From positions 7,254,001-7,318,000 of the forward strand of contig NZ_CP107905.1 in NCBI RefSeq assembly GCF_036014015.1: a DNA stretch of 64,000 nt. The letters are read 5' to 3'. Origin of the DNA: Streptomyces sp. NBC_00457. Its GTDB lineage: Bacteria; Actinomycetota; Actinomycetes; Streptomycetales; Streptomycetaceae. The notes under the pieces were generated by a model. That model made no database searches. It saw only the letters and a program-made list of their open reading frames with translations, and had not been told where the DNA came from. A program made the translations under genes and the position numbers. This document shows positions 41,513 to 51,185 of this stretch, piece after piece. The stretch's first letter is position 1. Each line of letters starts with the position of its first letter.

Positions 41513-42472
41513 TCACTTCGCGCCGAGCGCCTTCTCCAGGGCCGTCAGGTTCGCCTGCATGACCTCGAAGTAGTCGTCGCCCTTGGACTTGTCGGTGATG
41601 CCCTCGAGCGGGTCGAGTACATCAGTTTTCAGCCCGGCGTCGGCGGCCAGGGTCTTGGCCGTCTTGTCGGAGACCAGGGTCTCGTAGAAGACGGTGGTCA
41701 CGCCGTCCGCCTTGGCCTCCGCCTGGAGTTCCTTCATGCGCGCCGCGCTGGGCTCGCTCTCCGGGTCGACGCCGGTGACGGACTCCTGGGTCAGGCCGTA
41801 ACGCTCGGCGAGGTAGGCGAAGGCCGAGTGGTTGGTGAAGAACACCTTCGTGTCGGTGTTCTTCAGGCCGGTCTCGAAGTCGGTGTTCAGTGTGTTCAGC
41901 TTCGCGACCAGGTCCACCGTGTTCTTCCGGTAGTCGGCCGCGTTGTCCGGGTCGGCCTTCTCGAAGGCGGCGCTGACACCCTCGGCGACCTCGGCGTACT
42001 TCACCGGGTCCAGCCAGATGTGCGGGTCGAGCGCCGACTCCTCCTCCGCGTGCTCCTCCTCGGCGTGGTCTTCCTCGCCCTCATGGGCGTGGCCGGTCTC
42101 GCCGTGGTTCTCGAGCCTGGTGAGGGTCGCCGCGTCGATCTTCGTCTTGACGGCGGACTGCTCCACCGCCTCGTCGACGGCGGGCTGGAGGGTCTTGAGA
42201 TAGAGCACCGCGTCGGACTCCTGGAGTGCCGCGGTCTGCTTGGCGCTGATCTCGAGGTCGTGCGGCTCCTGGCCGGGCTCGGTCAGCGTGGTGACGTTCA
42301 CATGGTCCCCGCCGATCTGCTCGGCGAGGAACTGCATCGGGTAGAACGACGCGACGACGTCGAACTTGTCCGTGTTGCCGGAGCCCGCACTGGCGCTGGA
42401 ACAGGCGGAGAGGGCCGCGAGACCGAGGGCGGTTACCACGGCTGTGGGTATCAGACGACGACGTGCGTTCAT
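41513..42472 (-). CDS. znuA: Zinc-binding lipoprotein ZnuA
   Basis: This 319-residue receptor starts at MNARRRLIPTAVVTALGLAA; the lipobox is LSAC. The cluster A-I fold is indicated by VVASFYPMQFLAEQIGGDHV, GQEPHDLEIS and a His/Glu-rich loop (GHAHEGEEDHAEEEHAEEE) that scavenges zinc. DPHIWLDPVKYAEVAEG and FFTNHSAFAYLAERYG supply metal ligands. It is the first gene of the zinc operon. Zur boxes abut the start codon; an upstream in-frame TTG/ATG pair (42481-42487) would fall inside a box. Confidence 0.93.
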   Translation of the reverse strand: MNARRRLIPTAVVTALGLAALSACSSASAGSGNTDKFDVVASFYPMQFLAEQIGGDHVNVTTLTEPGQEPHDLEISAKQTAALQESDAVLYLKTLQPAVDEAVEQSAVKTKIDAATLTRLENHGETGHAHEGEEDHAEEEHAEEESALDPHIWLDPVKYAEVAEGVSAAFEKADPDNAADYRKNTVDLVAKLNTLNTDFETGLKNTDTKVFFTNHSAFAYLAERYGLTQESVTGVDPESEPSAARMKELQAEAKADGVTTVFYETLVSDKTAKTLAADAGLKTDVLDPLEGITDKSKGDDYFEVMQANLTALEKALGAK

Positions 42473-42508
42473 GACAGTCATTTTCAATGGTTCTGGAAAC
42501 GATTGTCA
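42472..42508. promoter_or_regulatory. Two tandem Zur boxes upstream of znuA
   Basis: TGACAGTCATTTTCA (42472-42486) and TGGAAACGATTGTCA (42494-42508) both fit the 7-1-7 Streptomyces Zur-box pattern (TGAAAATCATTTTCA-like). They are 22 bp apart. The proximal box touches the znuA ATG, leaving no room for a normal ribosome site and suggesting a leaderless or very short-leader transcript. Confidence 0.75.
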
Positions 42509-42632
42509 ACAAAGGTCCGGGGTGGCCCTGAGCACAACCCGATTTGGTTGAGGGGGAGCCTGCGCCGGTAACCTGAAGCATTCGCTGGAAGCACCTCGCT
42601 TCGTCGCCCGTCGTCGTAATGAAGAGAGCACC

Positions 42633-44015
<1,383 letters not shown>

Positions 44016-44023
44016 GCGTCGGC

Positions 44024-44076
44024 AAAAACCCCGGTTTCGTTACGGACGTAACAGACGTAACGGAACCGGGGTTTTT
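44024..44076. terminator. Strong terminator after glyS
   Basis: AAAAACCCCGGTTTCGTTACG pairs with CGTAACGGAACCGGGGTTTTT (written in shorter arms: AAAAACCCCGGTT / AACCGGGGTTTTT, then CGTTACG / CGTAACG). This gives a long stem with A and T tracts on both sides, so it can work in both directions. Confidence 0.85.
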
Positions 44077-44163
44077 CCCATCCAGTGCCCATCCGGCTCC
44101 GAAGAGGGGACATGCGCGGCCCGCAGCGGGCGGGTCGCGGAGAGAACCTTCACGGGGGCACCA

Positions 44164-45102
44164 ATGCGCAAGCAAGCAGTCATCGCCGTATCCGCCATGG
44201 CACTGGCCATCGGCACCGTCGGCTGCGGAGCGATGGGCGACGGGGCGGCGAAGGCCGAGTCTTCCCCCGCCGCCATCGAGAACAAGGGCGGACTGATCGG
44301 CGCCGGCGCGGGCGCGGCGCAGAGCGACCGGCTCACCGCCATCGGCCTCACCGCCGACCAGCGGCTCGTCACCTTCCGCACCGACCGTCCCGACCGCGTC
44401 CTCCCGCTCGGCAAGGTGAACGGCCTCCAGGGCGACACCAAGCTCGTCGGCATCGACTACCGCGTGCAGAACGGCAAGTTGTACGGCGTCGGCGACCGCG
44501 GTGGCGTCTACACGGTCCGTGAGATCGGCGCGAAGGCGAAGAAGGTCAGCCAGCTGAGCGTGGCGCTGCAGGGCGGGTCGTACGGCGTCGACTTCAACCC
44601 GGCCGCCAACCGCCTGCGCGTCATCAGCGACACCGGCCAGAACCTCCGCCACAACATCGACGACCCGGCGGGCGCCCCGGCGGCGGGCACCACGGCTGTC
44701 GACGGCACCCTGACCAACCCGCCGGTCCCGCCCGCGACGGCGGGTGCCACGGCACAGGGCGTGACGGGAGCGGCGTACACGAACAACGACCTCTCCCAGA
44801 CCACCGCCACCACCCTCTTCGACGTGGACACGGTCAATGACCAGGTCTCCATCCAGTCCCCGGCCAACGCGGGCAACCTCGCCCCCACCGGCAAGCTGGG
44901 CGTCGACGCGGGCCCGAGCGCGGGCTTCGACATCTACACGTCCACGAGGAGCGGTTCCAACACGGCGTACGGCGTCCTCAGCGTCGGCGGCGCACAGCGG
45001 CTGTACCGCGTGGACCTGCTGAACGGCTCGGTCACGCGGGCCGGGACCTTCGACGGCGGCCGGGCCGTGGTGGACCTGGCGCTGCCGCTGAAGCAGGGCT
45101 GA
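44164..45102 (+). CDS. DUF4394 lipoprotein
   Basis: This 312-residue secreted protein has an N-terminal lipobox-like signal (IGTVGCGAMG). The body follows DUF4394 (SDRLTAIGLTADQRLVTFRT; LVGIDYRVQNGKLYGVGDRG; GVDFNPAANRLRVISDTGQN; LFDVDTVNDQVSIQSP; LYRVDLLNGSVTRAG), a beta-propeller-like family of unknown function. It is transcribed alone, 148 bp after glyS. Confidence 0.88.
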   Translation: MRKQAVIAVSAMALAIGTVGCGAMGDGAAKAESSPAAIENKGGLIGAGAGAAQSDRLTAIGLTADQRLVTFRTDRPDRVLPLGKVNGLQGDTKLVGIDYRVQNGKLYGVGDRGGVYTVREIGAKAKKVSQLSVALQGGSYGVDFNPAANRLRVISDTGQNLRHNIDDPAGAPAAGTTAVDGTLTNPPVPPATAGATAQGVTGAAYTNNDLSQTTATTLFDVDTVNDQVSIQSPANAGNLAPTGKLGVDAGPSAGFDIYTSTRSGSNTAYGVLSVGGAQRLYRVDLLNGSVTRAGTFDGGRAVVDLALPLKQG

Positions 45103-45170
45103 GTGGTCCCCGTACGGGACGTGTGATTGGTCCTGTACGGGTCCGTGGCGGCCCCGACAGGGTGGACGGC

Positions 45171-45782
45171 ATGAGCATCGCGTTCCTGCTGACCACCCTG
45201 GTCGTGGTCGCCACTCCCGGCACCGGCGTCGTCTACACCCTCGCGGCCGGGTTGTCTCGCGGCCGCCGGGCGAGCGTCGTCGCGGCGGTCGGCTGCACCC
45301 TCGGCATCGTCCCGCACATGCTGGCCACGATCACCGGAGTCGCCGCGCTGTTGCACGCGAGCGCGACGGCCTTCCAGGTCTTGAAGTACGCCGGTGTCGC
45401 CTACCTCCTCTACATGGCATGGGCGACGCTGAAGGACCGCGACGCGATCGCGGTGGACGATCAGCAGGCTCCCCTCTCCGCGGGCCGGGTGATTGTCCGG
45501 GGCGTGCTGATCAACATCCTCAACCCGAAACTGACCATCTTCTTCTTCGCGTTCCTGCCGCAGTTCGTGAGCCCGGGGGAGCCCAACTCGGTGCTCCGGA
45601 TGCTCGCGCTCAGCGGCGTCTTCATGCTGGCGACCTTCGTCGTCTTCGCGGTCTACGGCATCCTCGCCGCGTCCGTCCGCAACCACGTCACCTCACGGCC
45701 GAGGGTGATGACGTGGCTGCGGAGGAGCTTCGCGGGGTCGTTCGTGGCACTGGGGGCGAAGCTCGCGTTCACGGCCCGCTAA
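45171..45782 (+). CDS. LysE/RhtB-family amino acid exporter
   Basis: This 203-residue membrane protein starts MSIAFLLTTLVVVATPGTGV. The PGTG/PGP motif in helix 1, the GCTLGIVPHMLATITGV segment and the typical GVLINILNPKLTIFFFAFLP stretch identify the family. There are about six membrane helices. It exports an amino acid or homoserine-lactone-like compound. Its stop codon overlaps that of the convergent fusion gene by 4 bp. Confidence 0.9.
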   Translation: MSIAFLLTTLVVVATPGTGVVYTLAAGLSRGRRASVVAAVGCTLGIVPHMLATITGVAALLHASATAFQVLKYAGVAYLLYMAWATLKDRDAIAVDDQQAPLSAGRVIVRGVLINILNPKLTIFFFAFLPQFVSPGEPNSVLRMLALSGVFMLATFVVFAVYGILAASVRNHVTSRPRVMTWLRRSFAGSFVALGAKLAFTAR

Positions 45783-47362
45783 GCGGTTCGGCAGCGCCCC
45801 GAAGGGGCGCGGGGAACTGCGCGACCAGCCACGACGGCGCCGCAGCAGACGACGGTGAACACGCGGTCGGCCCCGGGAGCCTCCAGCTCGTCGAGTACGG
45901 CGACAGCCAGATCCTCCGCGCTGATCCAGGAACGGCTGCCCGCGGCCGTCAGCAGCGTGTCGGTGCCCCGCCGGTAGTGGCCGGTGCGCTCGCCGGGGAC
46001 CAGCAGGGCGGGCGGCGCGAGATAGGCCCAGTTGCCGCCGTGCCCTTCGCAGGCCCGCAGTTGAGCCACCCCGGCCGCGGCTACCGGCTTCACCTCTTCC
46101 GGCACGTACACCGGGTTGTCGGCGACCAGCAGCTCACGGTCCTCCGGGCTGCGCAGCACCCCCGCGCCGCCGACCACGAGGGTGCGTATCCCGGTGTTCA
46201 GCACCGCACGGGTCGTACCGACGAGGAAGTCCTGGTCGACCGGATCGGTCCGCACCGCGACCACAACGGCGTCGGTGCCGGCGAGCGCCTCGCGCAGGGC
46301 GTCCGTGTCGTTCGCGTCGATGGCGAAGGGCGTCACGTCGGGGTCCTCGTCGGCAGGCTTCCGGGACAGGGCGCGCACGTGGTGTCCGCGTGCGACGGCC
46401 TCGTTGATCACCCGGCTGCCGACCATGCCGGTGGCGCCGAGCACGGCGATCGTCATGCCCGTCGTCTCTGTCGTCATGGATTGCGCTCTCCTTGTACGTG
46501 GGGCGTTGAACTGCGCGGCCAGCAGGGCGGCCAGGGCGAGGGTGAAACCGAGGGCCTGGAGCGGGTTCAGCGTCTCGCCTAGCGTGAGACCTACGACGGT
46601 GGCGACCAGCGGTGACAGCAGCACGAGCGGGGCGGACGCCCTGACCGGCAGCTTCCCGATGCCGCGGAACCACAGCGTGAACGAGATCAGCCCGCCCATG
46701 CTGCCGAGCCACAGATAGCCGACGACGGCCTCCGTGTCGATCGAAGGCGGCGCTCCCTCGAACACGACGGTGAGGGGCAGCAACACCAGCCCGCCGACCG
46801 TCAGTTGCCAGCCCGCCAGGGTCATCGGACCGACTCCCGCGGGGCGGCCCCAGCGCTTGGTGAGGACCACCCCGGCCGCCATGCCCGCCGTACCGCCGAG
46901 ACCGGCGAGCACGCCGACGGCGTCCAGCCGGGCGTCGGGACCGAGCACCACGAGCCCGACGCCGACCACACCGAGCACACCCCACATCCAGGTCCAGGCG
47001 GTCGGCCGACTGTGGAGCACCGCGATGGCCAGCCCGGCGACCAGCAGCGGCTGGACGGCGCCGAGGGTGCCGGCGACACCGCCGGGAAGCCGTTCGGCGG
47101 CCACGAACAGCAGGGGGAACAGCGCGCCGATGTTGAGGGTGCCGAGGACGGCGGCCTTCCACCACCAGTCGCCGCGCGGCAGCACACGGGTGAGCGCCAG
47201 CGCGAGCAGCCCGGCGGGCAGGGCACGCAACAGCGCGGCGAACAGCGGATGCCCGGGCGGCAGCAGCTCTGTGGTGACGGCGTAGGTGGTGCCCCAGGAG
47301 GCCGGGGCGAGTGCGGTCAGGGCGACGGTCGCCGCGTGCTGCGCGGACGAATTCCTCTGCAT
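45779..47362 (-). CDS. EamA/DMT transporter fused to NAD(P)-binding epimerase-like domain
   Basis: One open frame of 527 residues from [20 protein letters not shown] covers two proteins. Residues about 1-295 are a ten-helix EamA drug/metabolite transporter. Residues about 305-510 are an atypical SDR with the nucleotide motif [13 protein letters not shown]. Between them the DNA still contains a ribosome site (AAGGAG) correctly placed before an internal ATG ([14 protein letters not shown], about 46477). The pair may therefore be two genes whose intervening stop was lost, with internal initiation possible. The last residues ([18 protein letters not shown]) are encoded by a repeat element. It is divergent from a LysR regulator. 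Confidence 0.75.
   Translation of the reverse strand: MQRNSSAQHAATVALTALAPASWGTTYAVTTELLPPGHPLFAALLRALPAGLLALALTRVLPRGDWWWKAAVLGTLNIGALFPLLFVAAERLPGGVAGTLGAVQPLLVAGLAIAVLHSRPTAWTWMWGVLGVVGVGLVVLGPDARLDAVGVLAGLGGTAGMAAGVVLTKRWGRPAGVGPMTLAGWQLTVGGLVLLPLTVVFEGAPPSIDTEAVVGYLWLGSMGGLISFTLWFRGIGKLPVRASAPLVLLSPLVATVVGLTLGETLNPLQALGFTLALAALLAAQFNAPRTRRAQSMTTETTGMTIAVLGATGMVGSRVINEAVARGHHVRALSRKPADEDPDVTPFAIDANDTDALREALAGTDAVVVAVRTDPVDQDFLVGTTRAVLNTGIRTLVVGGAGVLRSPEDRELLVADNPVYVPEEVKPVAAAGVAQLRACEGHGGNWAYLAPPALLVPGERTGHYRRGTDTLLTAAGSRSWISAEDLAVAVLDELEAPGADRVFTVVCCGAVVAGRAVPRAPSGRCRTA
45782..45837 (-). repeat. Hairpin repeat copy 3, perfect inverted match to copy 4
   Basis: This 56-bp stretch is the exact reverse complement of 55449-55504, including flanks beyond the usual repeat core. 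It is oriented in sense with the minus-strand fusion gene and is translated as its C-terminus. The hairpin GCGCCCC-TTCG-GGGCGC is at its 3' end. Confidence 0.85.
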
Positions 47363-47441
47363 GGGGTGCAGTCTCGGCCGCACCGCGTCATGACTCCAAA
47401 GCATGGTTGCCATGGCAGCGATGAATCAGAACGATGGCTGG

Positions 47442-48356
47442 ATGGACCTTCAGCAGATGCGCTACGTCGTCGCCGTCGCCGAGACCCGCAACTTCACGCG
47501 GGCCGCGGAGCGGTGTTCCGTGGTGCAGTCGTCACTGAGCCACCGGATCGCGGGCCTGGAACGGGAGCTGGGGGTCCGGCTGTTCGCCCGCTCCAGTCGT
47601 CGGGTGGAGCTGACCAGCGCCGGCGAGGCGTTCGTCGCGCGGGCCCGCGAGTGCCTGACGGCCGCCGACCTCGCGGCTGCCGACGCCGCCGCGGCGGCCG
47701 GGGTGGTACGGGGCCGGCTCGCCGTCGGCGTGATCGTGACCACCGCCGCCGTCGACGTACCGGAGCTGTTGCAGCGGTATCGCGCGCTGCACCCGGAGGT
47801 CAGGATCGTGTTGCGCTCCGGGCGCAGCGACGATCTGGTGGCGGCGATCCGGGACGGCGAACTGGACATCGCCTTTCTCGGTCTGCCCGAGGACCAGCGG
47901 CCGTCCGAGGTGGAGACCTTGGTGCTCGATCACGACGAGCATGTGCTGGTCGTGCCGGCCGGGCACCGGCTCGCGGGCGCTTCCCGGGTCACCCTGCGGG
48001 ACATCGCCGAGGAGACCTTCGTGGACTTCATGCACGGCACACCCGCCCGGGCCCAGTCCGACCGGGCGTTCGCCGCGGCAGGGCTGGCGCGGGACGTGGC
48101 CTACGAGGTCGGGGTCGTCGAGCTGATCACCCGGCTGACCGCCCGGGCCCTGGGCGTCGCGCTGCTGCCGTCGGCCTTCGCCCGGCCGCTGGCGGAGGGC
48201 GACCCCGAGCTGGTGCTGGTCCCGGTGGTGGGCGGGCCGCGTCGTATCGAGGTGCTCGCGTGGAGCCGGTTCAATCCGAGTCCGGCCACCCGGGCGATGC
48301 TCGATGTGCTCGGGGTTCCTTCCGCGAAGCCGGTCAACGGCCCTGGAGTGTCTTGA
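47442..48356 (+). CDS. LysR-family regulator
   Basis: This 304-residue regulator starts MDLQQMRYVVAVAETRNFTR; earlier in-frame ATGs are possible. The winged helix reads AAERCSVVQSSLSHRIAGLE, and the C-terminal LysR substrate domain follows (RLAVGVIVTTAAVDVPELLQ; LDIAFLGLPEDQ; VLVVPAGHRLAG). It is divergent from the EamA-epimerase fusion, the usual arrangement for a LysR controlling its neighbour. Its 3' end overlaps the convergent chitinase gene by 23 bp. Confidence 0.92.
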   Translation: MDLQQMRYVVAVAETRNFTRAAERCSVVQSSLSHRIAGLERELGVRLFARSSRRVELTSAGEAFVARARECLTAADLAAADAAAAAGVVRGRLAVGVIVTTAAVDVPELLQRYRALHPEVRIVLRSGRSDDLVAAIRDGELDIAFLGLPEDQRPSEVETLVLDHDEHVLVVPAGHRLAGASRVTLRDIAEETFVDFMHGTPARAQSDRAFAAAGLARDVAYEVGVVELITRLTARALGVALLPSAFARPLAEGDPELVLVPVVGGPRRIEVLAWSRFNPSPATRAMLDVLGVPSAKPVNGPGVS

Positions 48357-49380
48357 CGTTGTCGCCGAACGTCCAGTTCTTCGAGCCGTCCCAGTTGATG
48401 GACCAGGTCATCAGGCCCTTGAGGCTGGTGCCGTAGTGGCGCCAGGCCTCGGCGACGAGGGACGGTGACATGTGGCCGCCGCCGGCGCCCGGCTGGGCGG
48501 GTAGACCCGGGACTTGCTTGTCGTACGGGACCTTGATCGTCGTACCTTGGATGACCAGGCCCTTGTTGAGGCAGTCGGTCTGGGCGACGAAGCCCTCGAC
48601 GGTGCCGGCGGAGTAGGAGTCGCCGGAGCAGCCGTACATGCTGCCGTTGTAGTACTGCATGTTCAGCCACCACAGGCGGCCGTTGTCGGCGTACTTCTTG
48701 ATGACGGGGAGGTATGCCCCCCAGATCGAGCCGTACGTCACGCTGCCGCCGGTGACGTACGCCGTCTCCGGGGCCATGGTGAGGCCGAAGTTCGACGGCA
48801 TCTGCGCGAGGATCCCGTCGATGATGCGGATCAAGTTGGCCTGGGACGTGGAGAGTTGGCCGATATTGCCGCTGCCGACGAGACCCGTCTCGATGTCTAT
48901 GTCGATGCCGTCGAAGTTGTACTGCTTCAGGATCGGGACGATCGTCGCGATGAACCTGTCCGCCACGGCTGTCGAGTTGAGGTCGATTCCGGCCGTCGCG
49001 CCGCCGATCGAGAGCAGGATCGTCTGGCCGGAGGCCTTCGCCGCGCACATCTCCGCGGGCGTCGCCACCTTCACGCCCGTGTCCATGCCGTCCTCCCACA
49101 GCGCGGTGCCGTCGGAGCGGATGACGGGGAAGGCCGCGTTGATCACGTTGTAGCCGTGCGCGGCGATACGGGAGTCGGTGATGGGGGTCCAGCCGAACGG
49201 CGGGTGGACTCCGTTCGCGGCGCCGTCCCAGTTCTCCCAGTAGCCCTGGAGGACCTTGCCGGCGGGCTTCGACTTCACGGCGCAGGTGTCGGCGGCGGAG
49301 GCGGTGGGGGTGAGCGGGATCTGGGCGAGACAGGCGGTGGTGACTGCTGCGGCCAGCAGGCTGAGGGCGCGGCGGACCAT
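48334..49380 (-). CDS. Secreted GH18 chitinase, single catalytic domain
   Basis: This 348-residue secreted enzyme has a signal peptide ending near TASAAD. The GH18 motif FDGIDIDIETG contains the catalytic Glu (DxxDxDxE). Further landmarks are LLSIGGATAG, LTMAPETAYV and the C-terminal GLMTWSINWDGS. No carbohydrate-binding module is seen. It cleaves chitin oligomers or fungal and insect chitin. The promoter carries inverted GGTCCAGACCT sites (49435-49467), typical of chitin/DasR control. Confidence 0.93.
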   Translation of the reverse strand: MVRRALSLLAAAVTTACLAQIPLTPTASAADTCAVKSKPAGKVLQGYWENWDGAANGVHPPFGWTPITDSRIAAHGYNVINAAFPVIRSDGTALWEDGMDTGVKVATPAEMCAAKASGQTILLSIGGATAGIDLNSTAVADRFIATIVPILKQYNFDGIDIDIETGLVGSGNIGQLSTSQANLIRIIDGILAQMPSNFGLTMAPETAYVTGGSVTYGSIWGAYLPVIKKYADNGRLWWLNMQYYNGSMYGCSGDSYSAGTVEGFVAQTDCLNKGLVIQGTTIKVPYDKQVPGLPAQPGAGGGHMSPSLVAEAWRHYGTSLKGLMTWSINWDGSKNWTFGDNVKTLQGR

Positions 49381-49434
49381 GCGAGGCCTCCCGGTGGGGG
49401 GTGCGGTGAGGTGTCGTAGGCATGACAGTTGCGC

Positions 49435-49467
49435 GGTCCAGACCTTTAGTCAATAGGTCTGGACCAC
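49435..49467 (-). promoter_or_regulatory. Chitinase promoter with DasR-like sites
   Basis: AGTGGTCCAGACCT and AGGTCTGGACC form an inverted pair separated by 9 bp (plus-strand positions 49455-49468 and 49435-49445). Each resembles the DasR site ACTGGTCTAGACCAGT and the 12-bp repeats of Streptomyces chi promoters. A -35-like TTGACT lies between the sites on the minus strand. Confidence 0.7.
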
Positions 49468-49512
49468 TCACCTCGCGGCGGGTGACCGGTCGCGGTGGCT
49501 GACGAATGACAG

Positions 49513-49536
49513 CTGACAGATATTGATATCTGTCAG
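49513..49536. promoter_or_regulatory. Perfect palindromic operator upstream of the aldo/keto reductase
   Basis: CTGACAGATAT-TG-ATATCTGTCAG is an 11+2+11 perfect inverted repeat (24 bp in total). It ends 22 bp before the aldo/keto reductase start. It is a likely operator for the TetR protein encoded two genes on. Confidence 0.75.
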
Positions 49537-49558
49537 TCGCCGTGGCATGGTGGAGCAC

Positions 49559-50566
49559 ATGACGATGCGAACCCGAACCCTCGGAACCACCGGACCCCAG
49601 GTCTCCGCCCTCGGCCTCGGCTGCATGGGCATGTCCGCGCTGTACGGCGACGCGGACCGGGCCGAGTCGATCGCGACCATCCACGCCGCACTGGAGTCCG
49701 GCGTGACCCTGCTCGACACCGGCGACTTCTACGGCATGGGCCACAACGAGATGCTGATCGGCGAGGCCCTGCGCACCGCGCCGGCGGCCCGGCGCGAACA
49801 GGCGGTCGTCAGCGTGAAGTTCGGCGCCCTGCGTGACCCGGAGGGCGGCTGGAGCGGATACGACGGCCGTCCCGCCGCGGTGAAGAACTTCGCCGCGTAC
49901 TCGCTCCAGCGCCTCGGCGTCGACCACATCGACGTGTACCGGATCGCCCGGCTCGACCCGGCCGTCCCCATCGAGGAGACGGTCGGCGCGATCGCGGAGC
50001 TGATCGAGAAGGGGTACGTGCGCCATGTCGGCCTGAGCGAGGTCGGCGCGGACACCATCCGCAGGGCGGCCGCCACGGCCCCCATCGCCGACCTGCAGAT
50101 CGAGTACTCGCTGATCTCACGCGGCATCGAGGACGAGATCCTGCCGACCACGCGCGAGCTGGGGATCGGCATCACGGCGTACGGCGTGCTCTCCCGCGGA
50201 CTGATCTCCGGCCACTTCTCCGCCGACCGACAGCTCGCCGCGAACGACTTCCGGTCGGTGTCGCCCCGTTTCCAGGGCGAGAACCTCCAGCACAACCTGA
50301 ACCTGGTCGAGGCCCTGCGGAAGATCGCCGAGCAGAAGGGCGTCTCGGTCGCCCAGATCGCCATCGCCTGGGCTCTGTCGCGCGGCGACGACATCGTGCC
50401 GCTCGTCGGCGCCCGCACCCGGGACCGGCTCACGGAGTCCCTCGGCGCGCTGGACGTCACGCTGGACGAGGCCGATCTGCGGGCCGTCGAGGAGGCCGTA
50501 CCGGCGGACGCGGCGGCGGGCGAGCGCTACCCGGCAGCAATGATGTCCCACCTGGGCAGCAAGTGA
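49559..50566 (+). CDS. Aldo/keto reductase
   Basis: This 335-residue NADPH-dependent reductase starts MTMRTRTLGTTGPQVSALGL. The TIM-barrel family pattern is present: LLDTGDFYGMGHNEMLIGEA (catalytic Asp and Tyr), VVSVKFGALRDP (Lys), DVYRIARLDPAVPIEETVGA and the C-terminal cofactor part VPLVGARTRDRLTESLGAL. The usual catalytic His in Q..H..D is replaced by VYRIARLDP, as in some AKR13-like members. It is followed by a TetR gene, 28 bp on, and preceded by a perfect palindrome. Confidence 0.92.
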   Translation: MTMRTRTLGTTGPQVSALGLGCMGMSALYGDADRAESIATIHAALESGVTLLDTGDFYGMGHNEMLIGEALRTAPAARREQAVVSVKFGALRDPEGGWSGYDGRPAAVKNFAAYSLQRLGVDHIDVYRIARLDPAVPIEETVGAIAELIEKGYVRHVGLSEVGADTIRRAAATAPIADLQIEYSLISRGIEDEILPTTRELGIGITAYGVLSRGLISGHFSADRQLAANDFRSVSPRFQGENLQHNLNLVEALRKIAEQKGVSVAQIAIAWALSRGDDIVPLVGARTRDRLTESLGALDVTLDEADLRAVEEAVPADAAAGERYPAAMMSHLGSK

Positions 50567-50594
50567 CGACCGGGCCGCCAGGTACGGTCTGACC

Positions 50595-51185
50595 ATGTCA
50601 CCCACCTCCGAGACACTGACCGCCGAGCGCATCCTCGAAGCGACCGAGGAGGTGCTGCGCCGCCACGGCCCCGCCAAGGCCACCGTGGTCGACGTGGCCC
50701 GCGCGCTCGGCGTCAGCCACGGGAGCGTGTACCGGCACTTCCGCACGAAGGCCGCGTTGCGGGAGGCCGTGACGAAGAGGTGGCTGGACCGTACGTCGGC
50801 GTCCCTGTCCGGCATCGTCGCGGCGACCGACCGCGACCCGGAGTCCCGGGTCCGCGACTGGCTGCGGGCCCTGTTCGACGCCAAGCGCCACAAGGCGGGC
50901 GACGACCCCGAACTCTTCGCCACCTACACCGTCCTCACCAGCGAGAACAGCCACACCGTCGACGAACACCTCACCGACCTGACCGGCCAGCTCACGGACA
51001 TCGTCCGCGCCGGCACCGAGTCCGGCGCCTTCACCACCGCCGACCCGGCCACCACCGCCACCGCCCTCTTCCAGGCCACGGCCCTCTTCCACGACCCGCG
51101 GTACTACCGGGAGTGGGAACGGGCGGAGATCCAGGGGGAGTTCGAGGCGATGGTGGATCTGCTGGTGCGCGGACTCAGGGCCTGA
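50595..51185 (+). CDS. TetR-family regulator
   Basis: This 196-residue regulator has an HTH (TVVDVARALGVSHGSVYRHF) and a TetR_C_33-like ligand domain. It is co-transcribed with the aldo/keto reductase and probably represses the pair through the palindrome at 49513-49536. Its 3' end overlaps the convergent serine hydrolase gene by 11 bp. Confidence 0.9.
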   Translation: MSPTSETLTAERILEATEEVLRRHGPAKATVVDVARALGVSHGSVYRHFRTKAALREAVTKRWLDRTSASLSGIVAATDRDPESRVRDWLRALFDAKRHKAGDDPELFATYTVLTSENSHTVDEHLTDLTGQLTDIVRAGTESGAFTTADPATTATALFQATALFHDPRYYREWERAEIQGEFEAMVDLLVRGLRA

